From a virus: 64,000 nucleotides of DNA. The position numbers and the translations under genes are program-made. Below are positions 26,710-41,700 of the stretch, in pieces (the stretch's first letter is position 1; every line of letters starts with the position of its first letter). The stretch covers positions 22,117 through 86,116 of the IMG/VR virus record IMGVR_UViG_3300023192_002962; one strand, 5' to 3'. The notes under the pieces are model-generated. The model had not been told where the DNA came from, made no database searches, and saw nothing but the letters and a program-made list of their open reading frames with translations.

Positions 26710-29700
26710 TGGCTACTAATCCTACTGATGTTACATTTATAGACCCTGTAGACAAGTCTACTGTAAGACGTAAGTCGTCCGGTGAATTTAGTCAGATTGA
26801 TCAACTAAAGGATATTTTTGAGAAACTACGAAAGATTATTTATGAAATAGAAGCAGGGCCAGATGGTTTCAATGCCATGGGTCCTTCTTTAGATAGTACG
26901 TTTACTACTACAAGTACAGCAACAACCGGCTCTATGACTATGCAAGTAGATAGAGGTTTAGGGGCCCAGCAGTTAAGAGTTAGCATTATTTCTACTATGA
27001 TAGATTCTTTGCTAATTCCAAATAGTGTTCATTATACCCCTTTATTAGAATTTAAAGCCAAGATTCTTGATGAATCTTTGATTAAAAATAATGCAGATGT
27101 TACTTCATACTTTTCAGAAGAATGGCAGGTACTATTGCATTATATTTATTTATTAGAAACAATATACTCAGCACATGCGGATAGTCTTTATCTTGAATTA
27201 ATTCCTCTTAAGAATGTAGGAGGACCTGGAGCTTATGGTTTAGGAAGTATGAACATGAGCGCCATGGAGGTTCTTAAGTCTAATATTCTGCCTCCTTCTA
27301 TAGTTTCTATAAAGGTAACTTCTACTAAAGACTATCTCAAGGATGGAACATACCAGAATATTTTAAAAAGTAGACATATTGAACCTTTTTATATGACACC
27401 TGAGTTAGCAGATAAACTGTTAACAGGTTATACTCTAGAAACTCCTCCCCATACCAGAGAAATGCCACCCATGTTTGCAGATCATCATATTAATGTATTT
27501 GATGGTACTGGTACAAAGAAGTATTACGCAGCACAGGGCGGTGTAGCGCATAATGCTATAATTTTTATGTTATCTTTTAGTAAAGCTCCTTCCAAGTGGC
27601 TGGAAAATGCTATGGATAATGAGGATGAATTTATAACTCTAGGGGAAGATATTGGAGCAGGGCCGGCTGATTCGCATTTAGATGTAATCTTATGGAAAGA
27701 TGCAGCTTCCAGAGATGACCCAGTAAATAGACAGGCCATTCGAAAGATAATAACGACAATATTAGCTAACGGAAGAAAAAATATGTCTACTTTAGATGTG
27801 GATGATTATGTAATGTCAGTTGAGTCCCGGAAAGAATTCGAATTGTTTATTGACACTTACTTCGTTGAGTTAACTTTGGAGGAGGCCACAACACCTCCCC
27901 CTAATGGTAAATTTTTTATAAATGGAACATGGTTTACGGATACACCTTTGTACCTACATACTTGGGCAAACGCTAATACTCCAGGAAGTCCAAATTCTGG
28001 CAAATTTTGGACAACTACAAATTATGATTATTTACGTAAGACTTCATTGTTTGATAAGTTTTTTATAGGAACTAAATCGTTACGTCAATTAGCTAATGAC
28101 GCTGGTAATTATCCTACAATAGGAGAACGCAGAGAAAAGTTTGTAGAATTTATAAACTCTTGGCACCTACTTGATAAACCAAACTCTATTAGAGCACTAC
28201 AGAGCTTAATTGTGGATCATTTTAAAAACAATAGAAGTGCTTTTGCAGATTTAATAAGTTTTGGTGAGTTAAGAAATTTGGTTTTAGACTATTCGTTACA
28301 TAATATCTCTCCGACTCATCCTTTGTACGTGCTTGACTCCTATTATAATATGCAGTCAATTACTTTAATAACCCCTACGGCTAAAATAGAAATAGCAACT
28401 CAAGATTCTATAGGACAAGACTTATCCGGTCAAATACAATCTATAGAAAATTCAGAAGTAACTATTAATGTAACTGATAGCTTAACTGTTTCGAAAGTTC
28501 CAGGTTCAGAAAGCATTTCTCCTATAATAGACCAAAATGAAATAGAAACTTCAGACAAGGATATCTTACCATTTAAAGGTCTATTAGTGATGTCTACTAT
28601 TTCAGCGGCTAATAGTGGAATCGTGTATGAAGTATTAGACAGGTTTGGAACTATATGGAACCAAGGAGAAACTGCAATAACGTTTGCGATAAAAGATTCA
28701 AAAGGTAGTTTAGATCCTGGGAAATTGGGACTCAAAGGGCTGAAGTATGCCACTATCTTTCCGTTCTTTGATGAAAATGGTAATTCATTTCCTTATTCAA
28801 AAAATTATGCAACTATGACTTGGATAGAAGAAACTAAAAGTCTTTACTTCATTACTCATGATGAATATGGGTTAACACAATTTGATTATCATGCAGTAGC
28901 TTCAATTACTTTAGAGGATTCTAGTTTTACAGATGAACAGGTACCACAATGGAGAGTTGTTTTTGAGGCATATGAAGCAACAGGTGCCCATGTTTTTGAT
29001 TTATATGGAGGACAGTTACTTGTATTTAATATTCCAAATATTCCGCAGGGGGCATTAATAACAGATAGAGTACAGCTCGGTATTACCTCTGTACCTAGTT
29101 ATCCAGAAAAGGTTAAGAGTAAGTTATTTATTCAAGAGACCGAGCCTGTTACGCTAATGACTATTCCTGTTACTCAAAAGTTCGATGTTGAATACGATCT
29201 CTGGGGCGGCGACGGCTTTAAGAACCCCGATGGTAGTACACCGGTTGTTATGGACCCATCATGGTTTGAGGATAAGGATACTGAAGAAGAAGCATTAGAT
29301 GATGGTGGTGGAACTATTTCTCCATCAATAACAACAACTTTCAGTATTGGCAGTAAGGAAGTACCAATTGATGAATATTTAAGAGTACTAGAAAAAATTC
29401 AATTTAATAAGCCCTCAGTTGCAACAGACATTTCAGATATAATACAATATAATACGGAAACGGGTGAATCATTAACCAGATCTACTTCACTACCAGCTAA
29501 AGCTTTACAAACGGATAGTCAATTTAAATACGTAAGACCTGCTAATCCAGAGGACACTGGAGTAATGTATATTGGTGATATACTTTTTCATATACCTCCA
29601 GTTAATCTGAGGTTCAGCACTGTTAACCAAACAATGTCGATTCCTACTATGAGAACAAAAGGGGATCCTATTAATACAAGTAATAATAATATACCTAAGG

Positions 29701-32700
29701 TAGATATAACAGTATATTTTAAAGGAACAGAGCAAATAAATAACACTCTTAGACCTTTGCTTGCTCTTTCCCAAGTTATGCCAACTACCTCTGTTCAAAA
29801 TACTACCATTTTTGATTCGTGGATAGGTAGGAGAGATAAACTTTCTGACAGTACCTTAGACGAAATAGATAGATTTTTACCATTACCGTGCTATTTAGAG
29901 AGCATAAACGTCGGTACTATTCCCGGTTTTCCGAATACACTGCAGGCACACATTACTTTGATTCAAATGGACATTTCACCAATGGTTCCAGTTTTAACCT
30001 ATTGGAAATATACATCCGATGCTCTAAATCAAGCTATGATGAAAACAACAAGGCAATCTATAAGTAATACAATCTTAACTATAAAGGACAAAGAGACTCC
30101 AGGGCTTACCAAGAATCCTAAAAATGATAGTGAAATCAAAGTACTTAATTCAGTGGGTCAATTGTTAACAATAAAACTCCCGGATAAAATGGATCAAGTC
30201 GATGACGACAAAATTACCGTCTATCCCCAAGAATCATTTCCCTTTAGAAAACTATATAGAAATAGATTATTAGAGGAAGAGAATACTTTTAGTAGAGTAG
30301 TGAAAGATCCCTTCTTACATTGGAATAAATATCTTCCTGCAGAAAATTCTACTTTGTATTTGACATATAAATCCCCAAGATATTTTAATGATGAATGGTA
30401 TAGTTTTAAAAGTAGATTTGATCTATTAGCTCAAAATATGAATGGAGTCAGATTATTATTTCAAATAACAGGTGCAGGCCTGACAGAAGAAGCAAGTATA
30501 TCAAATCTGTTTAGAAAAACTGAAGATTTTGGACTACGAGAGGCCATAGAATATATGGTAGGAGCATTATCTTGGGTAAAAGACTGGGACGCCACAATTA
30601 GTATTCTTAATAGAGAATGGAAAAAAACTGTTGTAGGTATGGCTCGAAGATTTGGATCTGAGCCATTAATGATAACATTCAATAATTTGGATGGTACAGA
30701 GGAAACAGTAAATTTAGCCGACTGGGTAGATTCTACTAGTGTTGATTTAGAATATGTTGATGAAGACGGAAATATAAAACAACCAGTTAGAGATATTATA
30801 AACTCACTGGTTAAGAGATTTGCAGAAGACCTGCAGCCTGATAAACGAGCAAAAAATGGAAATGTTTTACCGGCGTCTCTTGATTTTGTTGAAACTATTA
30901 TTCAAAATATCCTAATTAATCCTATATTTGATGAAGAAACTCCGACCAATCCTCTAAACTATGAAGATATACAAATAGGACTTGGATGGTCTGAGTCTCC
31001 GTCTGTAGAAAATATAGATCTTTTAGTTAAACAAGGTTTATTTCCGACTATGACTAAGGAAGGCAAAAAACAAAGAGGAAAAGTTGTTAGATATCATTTT
31101 CAATCCGTGATTCAATCAATAAGTTGGTCATATGCAAATAATTTATCTCCTATGTTTTTAGCCTCTTCTACGTTGCCGACTTATCAGCATATGGGAACAG
31201 CTAATGCTATGGTAACTATATCTCTTAGAACACGAGATGAACGATTAATAAAAATATTAACAGATATGAAAGAAGCAGCTAATGCAATTGGTTCACAAAT
31301 ATTATCTGGAAATACAGAGTTGGTAGGTTTTGATGTTATTTCACTATCAGGGGCTATGGATAAAGTATACTCCGGCCATTTATTAAACTCCTTTGGCTTT
31401 AAACATTGCAGTATTGCAAGTATGGAACATAGAAATATGGAAGGTTTTCCCGGGTGGTGGGAAGTAAATATTGATTTAATTGAAAATAATACTGTTCTAA
31501 GATCATGGGAAAACTTATCTCTTGTTCCATCAATAGGTTCAAATACTATCAATATACTTAAAAAAGCTTTATTTGCTATTCCTTTTGTTGTTGATTCAGG
31601 TGCGGAATTTGATCCTACACTAGCCGGTCTTCAAGGTACAGGAAAAGAAATCACAATAAAAAAAGATATTGGTGGTAAGAAGACGTATAATAATAGAACC
31701 CGCTCCGTCACGACAGCTAAGAACGTTGTAACAATAAAGACAACAATTCCAGAGAAACCTCCTTCAGAAAAATTAAATTTTGATGAAATAGCACTACAAG
31801 AACTTCCATTGGAAAGTATAATAGATCACTTAGTAAGAAGGGTAGTTCATGTCAGGACAGGCAAGAACTATGCTAAAGTAACATTAAAAGAAGTTGAAAG
31901 ATCTGGTACTATAAAAGCAACTTATAAGGAGTGGACAATAAATTTTGATAAGGATGGAAATGAACTAAAAGGACGATATAGCAAAGATGAAATAGCTAGA
32001 GTAGAGGAAAAATGGGCATGGAAAGTATTCCAAAGTAAAAGAAAACCAAGCTATAAGGGTAATGTTGTTCTTGATCACTCGAAAGCTCTGGGTCCTTGGT
32101 TAGAAAAGTTGGCTGATATAACTAAGTTGTTTTCAGAGTATGACAAATATCTTAAAGGTGCAGATGTTAATTATCCTCAGTATACTAACGAAGCACAAGG
32201 GTTACCCGATAGACAAATAGCATTTGGTCTTCAAGCAGCCGTCGAAGATGCAATAGGTGCTTGTATTGAGATGACTTGTTATTTATTTGATTCAGCAGCA
32301 TATAACTTAGTCGAGAGATCTTATAGAGAGGTTGAAGACAGAATTGCAAAGTTTATAAAGATGTATCCTGAGGCATTTTCATCTTCTGGAACTTTACCTT
32401 TAAGAGAGGCAATATTCAGTGCAGTGAAATATGGTCCATCTCTGGCCAAATATGATTATTCCGTCCAGCCTTCCACCACATTTTTTACAAAAGGACTCAG
32501 ATATCATATTGTTAAAGGATTTTTTATAGACCCCATTAATGCCTCTATTAATTTAAATACTGATGCATTAACTATTGAAGCGGGTATGTTTAGTAATACT
32601 TTATCTAATAAATTAACACCATTAATACGTAGGCAAGATTTCAGAGAACTGATAGATCAACAGGCGGAGGCATTTGGATTTTCATCTACTAATAAACCAG

Positions 32701-35700
32701 ATTTAGCAGCATTGTATGCAGAGTTAAATAGATCTATTGCTCCAAATTATCCGGATCTAAATTTACCAGATATATATCTTACGTCAACCGGCACACAGTT
32801 AATGTCACCAACGTTTTGTTTTGTTGATATTGATCCAGATCTTGAAATAGTTGAAATGGAAAAATCACTTGTAATGCTAAGAACAGTATTCTCAACTCAA
32901 ATTGCTGCTTTATGGGGAGTTATTAATAAAAGAGCATACGATGACATACAAGCTTATATGGTTACTAATAATGGACAGAATACTCCTATGTTTGATACAG
33001 CGTTAAATACTATGAGTGCTCTTGAGATTGCGTTAGCAGGGAAGGGGGAAAGAAAACGAGGATTAGTAATTCCGGCTTGGTTATTAGATCAGACTGACCC
33101 CCTTGCTCCTAGAAAAGATAAGTTAGACATAAAGAACTTAAAAGCTGCCAATATTTTTAAGATAATGGGTGATCTTGTTAAAAAAATAGAACTTGAACAG
33201 ACACAAAATAATGAGAATCCCGATCCATTGGCAAGAACACCATTAACAGTTCCATTGACAGAGGGGTATCAGGGTTTAGCTAAATCGGATCTTATGAAGA
33301 TAATGAGTCTTACAGCATTAGTGGATTATGTTATTACTCTAATGGCAGTGGCTCCTTATGTAACTGATCAGGTAGAGGCGACTAAATGGCTAGGAGCCAC
33401 TGATGGTCTTAATTTTGTAGAAGCATCAAAAGCATTATCAAAACATGTTGCAGGATTTCTAGAGGAGGACAAACCAAATGTCGAAAAGTTAGCAAGTATT
33501 TTTAAAAACACAGTACTTCTGACAGGAATAGAGGACCTAAAGATAGACTCAGAAATTAGAATAAAACGAACTATAGATTTAATTCTTAAAAAGAAAAATA
33601 AAGCTTCATCTATGCTGACCATAGCATCTACCGGAGATTGGAGTGCTTTTAATTCATTTATGGGTATTGGAAACGTAGATGGTGATTTTAAGAGAACTGA
33701 ATTACTAACAAAATTTAATGAGTATATGCAGACAAAAAGAAAAGGTACAATGGATAGAGTGTATCCTGCTTTTAAGCTGTTTATCTTAGAGGAAGATTCC
33801 CCTGTATGGCATTCTTTTGATGACTTCTATACATATGATGCTGCTAGTGAAATTTCAATCATAGAGAGTAAACATGCTGCTAGTAAAACTGCATTGTTAA
33901 AACTATCTAATGTTACTGGAAAATTAACTGGTAAAAAATATAATGATCTTATTAATGAAGGGTACATTCCTTTACCGGGCGCTAATGTAAATTTAAAAGT
34001 AGGCGCAGAAATAATGATATTATTAGGATATGGTGCAGACTATCGACAGCTTAGAATGAAGTTTAAAGGGGCAATCACAGAAATTAATCCAGGTGCTATA
34101 CTAGAACTAACGGCACAATCGTGGGGAGCAGGTTTACTTAATCAAGTTGGTTCTCTTGGTGGAATTGAGCATACAACACTAAATGGAGCTTCTACACTAG
34201 GTGGAGTTCTGTTGGATATACTAACTCAAACACCTGGGTTAGGGAAACTAGGAAGATGGGGTCTCAGGGACTGGGATAAAAATGATCCCAAACATTTTAC
34301 TTATACATCTTTAAAGAGAATATATTATGCCAGAGCAATGAATTCTGCTTTGGGTTGGATTCCTAGTAAGGATTTTGCAGTTGTTAGTAATATATCTGAT
34401 ATACTGGGGGGCTTTTTGGAAGATAGATCTGAGGGTTTACCTTTTACTGGAAAAGGGGTTCTAGAAAAATATAGACAAAATGATGTAATTGTCCGCTCTG
34501 TTGGTAATGCTATTTTTGATAATATTATAATTAATAATAATAAATTAGACGGGTATGGTCTTTTTCAGTGGGTGTCCAGGGTTACAAAGATATCCAGTTG
34601 GGGATTCTCTTGGCATATTTATGCTCAATCAGCATGGGATGCTTTACATGAAGTTACATTGTTTTTAGGCGATTATATAGTGACGACTCTACCATTCGAT
34701 GAGGGAAATGATGTATTCAGTAATCCTCCGCGTGAAACTTTATATGTAGGCCCTAGAGAACATTTATATAATGCATCTTCTTTTAAACCAACATTTAATA
34801 TCAGAGATATAATGGCTGAAATAATTAAGGACTATAACAATAGTTCAACTATTGTTGCTAATGCTACTGAGCTGGCTAAAGACTTTTCAACGAATTTAGA
34901 TAATGCGTTGGCTAAACTTAAGGAATTAGAGGATGGAGCAGAGTTTCCCGTTGGAGAGCCTCAAGTTGCCAATGTACCAATGTATTGTACAGAATGGTAT
35001 GACGGGCATGAAGAAGATCCAGCAACTTCTCCAGGAGATGAATATACCGTACTTTATACTATTCCGACTCCTTATGATGTAGGCGCTTCTGGGGCAACTT
35101 TTACATTTTTTGTACCCGAAAAAGATAGTTTAGACAAGGATCAAGCCTCAAATCTAATAAATCCTGGATCCCCTTATCCGGCTGTGCACGTTCTTGGTGA
35201 TTTTGTAAAAGATCATGGAATTCCTGGTTGGGGAGGAATGATAGAAGTAACTCGAGTTAAAGCTACAGATAGAGTTACCGGTCAGCAGTTTAATGCGGAA
35301 GTAGAATATACTAATGTAGGAGATGGATCTACAGCAGGATGGTGGGTTACTGTCAAAGATTTACCTGAAGTAGGAGCTACCTTTAGTCAAACGGTTTCTG
35401 AGGAATATTCTGACATTGAAATATTTGGAGCGTCAGGAAACTATTATGAATGGAATGCAGCTCCATTTTCTTCTGCCGGATCAACAGGTTCTAATGGGTT
35501 TAACCCAGAGCACTACATAGGAAGAGGCAAAGTTCTCTTATCAACTCCAGGAAATAAGCCAATACAAGATGGAAGTTTAGACGTATTTTTAATAACGTGT
35601 AATAGTGGGGGCCCTGAGTGTGAGGAACAAATCTTTGAAGTAGGAACGCTAGGGTATACAGGAAGCGGGGGCGCAACAGGATTTCAAGTAATAAGTACTG

Positions 35701-38700
35701 TAGATATTTTGGGCCCAACTTATGCAGGGTCAACTCAGACTTTTCCTCACGGAACTAGGGAGTATATAGAAAGATCTTATATACTAGAAATATACGATAC
35801 TCCAAGTATATTCTTATATGATGAAAAATCAAGTGATGTTACTGGAGCTTCTTATGATTATGAACTTAGAGCTCCTATTAATTCAGATTCAACAAGCTTC
35901 TCTTATCAGACTAAGTATAAAGTAGCAACTAAATCTTTAGACTTAGGATGTAGTTATGCTAGGGAGTCTCATAACGAAGATGTAGGAGCAGGGACTTATT
36001 CTGGATGGGAGTATGATATTTATCCTGAGGGAGATTTACTATTAGAGATTCCTAACTGTCGACCAGTGTCCGGAGACTGTCCATGGTTAGATGAAGCAGA
36101 ACCACCAGGTATGGATCAATATGGTCCACATATAGAAATTTCTGAGGAGGATTATGGATTAATTATTGAGGATAAAGCTTTTCTTAAGATACCACGTAGT
36201 CCGTGGTTTAATCAATATATCGCTGATGCTTTTCCGGCGCAATCATCTACCTATTCTTGGCATGTACCAAATTTAGATCCAGATCCAGACGAGAGAGTAT
36301 GGTTATCCAGATGTGGGGTTGCTATTTCTAATGATTGGTTAGATTATAATGGAACATCAGAAAGTAATGCTGATCCTACATGGTGGGCTCCAGAAAAACG
36401 TTGGGACTGGATATTACCCAATTCATTTCCGTCTCAAATAGCTGAATCCGACGCAGGGTATATTGCGCCATATAGTTCTAGTATTTTTTGGAACTGGATA
36501 GCTGCAAATAATGCAATGTGGACCACATATTTTACAAGTGGATTTACTTCCCAATGGACAGGTAATGGTATTATTTTTCCAGATCCTCAAGACTTGTGGA
36601 CATCTGTTTCTCAAATAAATACAGGAGGAGTAGGTGCTTGTGATGCTAGTACTGTATGGCAGACAGTAAATGAATGTACAGAGCTTAGCTTTACTAAATT
36701 TCCACCAATAACTTGTTCTGAGCATACAACATATGGCGCAGGAGCGCCACCTCCTGATTGTGCTGGAAAATGTTCTGGTGAAATAGGATATGGTTCTTTA
36801 TTAGATGAATGTGGGGTATGCATGGATCCGGGCTGTACAAATACAGGTCCAGGCGCTACGTTTACTGAAAATCCATGTAATGGAGATGAATATCCTGGAA
36901 ATGTAAATGAGGAAGGAACTGGATGGAATCAAATATGTGCAGATTGTGGAGGGTTAGCTAATGGTGATTGGTTTAATAATCAATGCGGGGATTGTGTAGC
37001 ACCTGAGTCCTTTGGGGCAACTGCCTGTATTAGACACTGTAATGGAAGATATTATTATACAGATGGAGCTGATTCTATTGATCAAGCTAGTTTGATATCA
37101 GGAACTACAGGTCCCCAGATTGATACTTGTGGAGTGTGCATGTATTCATATGGCGAAGGGGCACAGAATCCAAGTTTACAAACATGGTCTACTAATACAG
37201 ATTGGCAATTCTGGGGAGGAACAGGCATTAATCACGGAGCTGGCTTTGGGTGGAACAAACCCTGTGCTGATTGTGCACTTGAACCTGGGGGCACAGCGCT
37301 TCATGATAGATGTTATCAATGTGTCGGAGCAACTACTGGAGGTACCTATGCCGCAGATACGGTTGTTCCTTGTGTTACGGATTGTGCAGGTAACTGGGGC
37401 GGTACAGCTGAATTTGATGATTGTGGTGTTTGTGTTTATGATACTGCTAGTGGTGACGGCACTGGATGGAATCAAACATGTGTAGACTGTGCTGGAGAAC
37501 CAGGAGGTACTGCATACTATGATAACTGTGGAGTTTGTGTTGGTCTAAGTACTACAGGTCCTTACCCGGCAGGGGCAACTGCTCCATGTATTGCAGATTG
37601 TGCAGGAAATTGGGGAGGGGCTCTGTTAGATACCTGTATTGGAAATAATGCTACTGAAGAAGAGGACTGTGTGAATAATGGGGGTTTTTGGTCACCTTTA
37701 GGATATGATATATGTGGTAACTGTGGGAAATCTGTAACAGATGTAACTCCTCAGGCATTTTGTAATAATGGTACTCAGTATAACGATTGGTATACTGGAT
37801 GCGGAGCAAATATTAATGACTATTTATTTCCAGGAATAGGAGTTTATGAAGAAACTAATGGATGGGCATTTTACGCTGTGTATAATGAGGACGATCCGAC
37901 TGGTTCTGATCCATTGGATACAATTCACAATTCGTTCCATTCTTCCTACGGAGGAAATGGTGCAACTTTTTCAGGTGAAGATACAGCTAGAGCTGCTGCA
38001 TATGACTGGTGGGAGAATTTATCTAATCAATCTTATGGACTGCCTCAGAGTCCTTTTGGAGATTGTACTTGTTGGGGCGGTAATGAAGATAGTGACTGTG
38101 ATGGAAATTGTCAGTATGATAGATCCTTTAGTTATAATAACTCTTATGACGATAGTGCTTCTCAGTTTGATGATTGTAATGTATGTGTACGTGCCTCTAC
38201 TTATAACTCTGGGTCATGTGCTGATTGTTCTGGTGTAGATAATGGTAGTGCCTATACTGATGATTGTGGGAATTGTGTATCAACTCCTGATGCAGGGTGT
38301 GCAAAAGGATGTGACGGCATATGGTATGATGATAGCTCTCAACCTGAATACGATGATTGTACTATTTGTACAGGTACATTTCCAGCAGGTGTTCCTACTT
38401 ACAACGATGAATCATGCTATGATTGTGGAGGAAATGTTAATGGAAATTTGCATATTAATAGATGTGGGCATTGTGGTGATCCATCTGATACAGGTGAGAC
38501 AACTTATAATAGGTGTGAAATGGCTTGTGACGGAACATGGCAAACTAGAGTTTATGAGGATGATAGTGGTATAGGGGAAGATAGAGTCTTTTATTATCAA
38601 ACTGGTTATTATAATCCATCGTATCCAGCTAGATTGGATTGGTGTGATATTTGCCACTTTGAAGGTTCTGAAGAACCGGGTTGGGACTTCCCAGATCGGC

Positions 38701-41700
38701 CGGAGTGGAATGAAAATTGTACAGATTGTGCGGGTGTTTTAAACAAACGACAACATTTACTTCATAATCAAGATAATGAATTTACTGCTACTGAGAATAA
38801 ATGTGATGAATGTGTGTCTTTAGATACTTGGAGTATGACAAGTTGTGCTCCTGAAGGTACTGATAATTGCCAAAAACGGTGTGATGGAACTTGGTCTATA
38901 GCAAGTGGAACTGGAACTTGGCCACCATATGATACAAATGAATGTCCTAAACCGATATTCAATGATGGAGCAACTGCAGATAATATAGATAATTGTGGAG
39001 TATGTGGAGGAACAGGTGTTCCATTTGGAGATACCTTAGGTGCTGATATGACCTATTATGGATGTGGATGTGAGGAAGCCTGTCGAGGAGATGTACCTTG
39101 GCAACTAAGAACGGTATATGAAGCAAGGCATAAAGATCCGATTAAAGTTGTAGTCAGGTATTCCTATATAACTGATTTTATAGATGACGCATTAGAATTA
39201 GATATTGCAATCTCATATTATGTTAAAAAAAAGTGTGCACAATTTGCATTTGAGCTTCCTCGAATTCCTACTAATATAGGAGTAAGTACAATAGAACAAT
39301 TAGGATTTATTACAATGGATCCTCATAATATTCAAGCAAAAATCACTATAAATCCTGCAGATTATGGACAGGAAAGTCCTGATGGAGGATCATCTCCCTA
39401 TGAGATAACTATGAATTCGTTTAGCCAATTTGGTCAATTAACTCCAGAGGGCGAGGTAACTGTTAATGAAATTGATCCAAATAATCCACCTGAGTTGTTA
39501 GATGCAAATCCAAATGTGATAGGAGCAAGTACAACATTAGCGCTTATTAATAAATATACAGTGGTACCAAAAGTTCATAGACAATTAAATCATGCTATTT
39601 CATATTTATCCTCTACTCCAGTCCCTGTGGATTACAACTTTTATTTTAAAACACTTGGTTCGTGGGTAGAGGTGACTTATAACTTAATTAATCATGTAGC
39701 AGCTAATCCTTTACAGATAGCAGGGGCCCAGCAAGCAGTGCAAGAAATACAAGCTAATATTAGCAACGTAGCCGAGTTAAAGGAGTTGGTTGCCAAAAAT
39801 GAACAAGAAGTTTTAACATTAGCTAAACATAGTATTTCTAAAATAATAAAAGATATTTATAATCTTCAGGGGTATGGGCCTGGTTCATACTTAAATGGAG
39901 GATGGGAGTGGAGAGAGTTTGTTCCAATCTTTGTAAAACAGTTGATAGGGAATGGTTTTCACCGCTATGCAGCGATAGTATCAAAATGGGCAAGTGTAGG
40001 TTTCTGGAGTCCCTTCTTATCTAAAAAAATTCTGATATGGGGCATAGATATTAACGTATGGGGAAAGGTAATCCGAGAGATTGGCTGGTATGGGGATAGT
40101 CCTGTTCCTTTTACATATACTAAAGTTCATGAGATTTTAGTAGGTGATTATGAAAAAAACTTTATTGATAAAACTATGATGAGTAGTATTGAAATAGATG
40201 AATACTCTGTTGGGCTACTAGAGTATGTAAATAAGCTAAAAAAACTAAATTCAGAAGACTGTGAGTGGATGACTCCTGTTGTCGATCCTGCTACTAACGC
40301 TAACGTGTCTAAGTATAACAAGCAGATGTACAATTTTCGAATAAGTAAAGATAAAATGGTTTCTGAATCAGTAAAGGTTGATGAGAATGTGGATACTGGA
40401 GGTTATAGAAATACATCAGGCTTCTATCACAAGGACAAACCAGAAATGAAAAAGCTCGGAATGGAATTTAAATATCTTGGTGGTATTAAAGGAGATATTA
40501 CGTTTGCGGGCATTGATCTTACCCTAACAATCTCATCTGTCGGGGTTCTTCAGCATTTAACGGACATGTATCATAATATATTTTTACTGTCGAAGCAAGA
40601 TCTGGCCATGAAAGAAGATATAATTGACATAATGAAAAATCAAATAGAAGGCAGAGCAGCAGGTCTGGAGAGTTATAATATAGAAGAACCTGGTTATAGT
40701 GATATGTCTCTTGTTCTTATTGAACTAGAAGATAGAATAAGAGAAATTAGAGGATTAAATAATATATTTAGTTATAAGTCAGTAGTTCAACATCACTTCG
40801 TAGATAGTTATAATGATATTTTGCAGAATAATATTATTGCTACAGCTGATGAAATGTTTAATCATGTTTCTATACATTATTTAGCAGAACCCTCTAAGGC
40901 TAAAACAAATACGTCTGCTGAGTATTATAAAACAGAAGCTATGGTAAGCTATGACCAGGATGCTGATTATTTGAGAACTTATACCTCTTATATGAAAAAT
41001 ATGGATCCTAATATGTTTAAAGACTGGTCGAGTGCAAATGTTTACTTAGGAGACCATAGAGCTAATGATGAGTTTGCTCAGGAGCAAATATTGGATGCAT
41101 TTACACCAGAAGCTTCAAACATAGCACAAAATGTACTAAGAAATGTTATTAAACCTATGTATCAAGGAACGTTAAGTATGTTGGGTAACCCTAATATAAG
41201 ACCATGGGATGTAGTATACATCTATGATGATAATATAGCTATGTATGGTCCAGTAGAAGTAGAACAAGTAGTTAATACAATATCGGTAGATGGAGGATAT
41301 ATAACTACTATTATTCCTAACCTCTTGATTTATGATAAAGATTCAATGAGAGCAATTGAGCAACAACTAATGAGTCATATCCAGCAGTTTGGATTTAAAA
41401 ATATGGCAGCTTTGGGGGCGTACTCCCTCATAAGACTAGGCGCCGCCAGAGTAGGATGGAAATGGGTCTATAATACGTTTTTGAAAGCATCTTCGGAAGG
41501 AGCAGGACTCTCTGTTTATAACGCAACTGCAAAGCTATGGGAACTATCTGCTAAGCAGGTTGCAGATGGAGGCTCTCGGTCGGCATTTGCATCAGCTAAA
41601 CTAGCTAATAAGGCTCAGACTAAAGTAATAGGAAGACTTAAGGCAAAGTTAAAATCGCAAATGGCACTAGGAAGTTCAGGCAAACTTTTAGATGACGCCG

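Noticed and set aside
37120-38574. Three long open frames on the + strand (121, 130 and 110 codons) inside the Cys-rich part of the giant hub gene
   Set aside because: They are in another frame of an intact gene; their odd composition (Met/Leu/Val/Ile-rich) is a by-product of repeated Cys/Asp/Gly codons. No ribosome sites.
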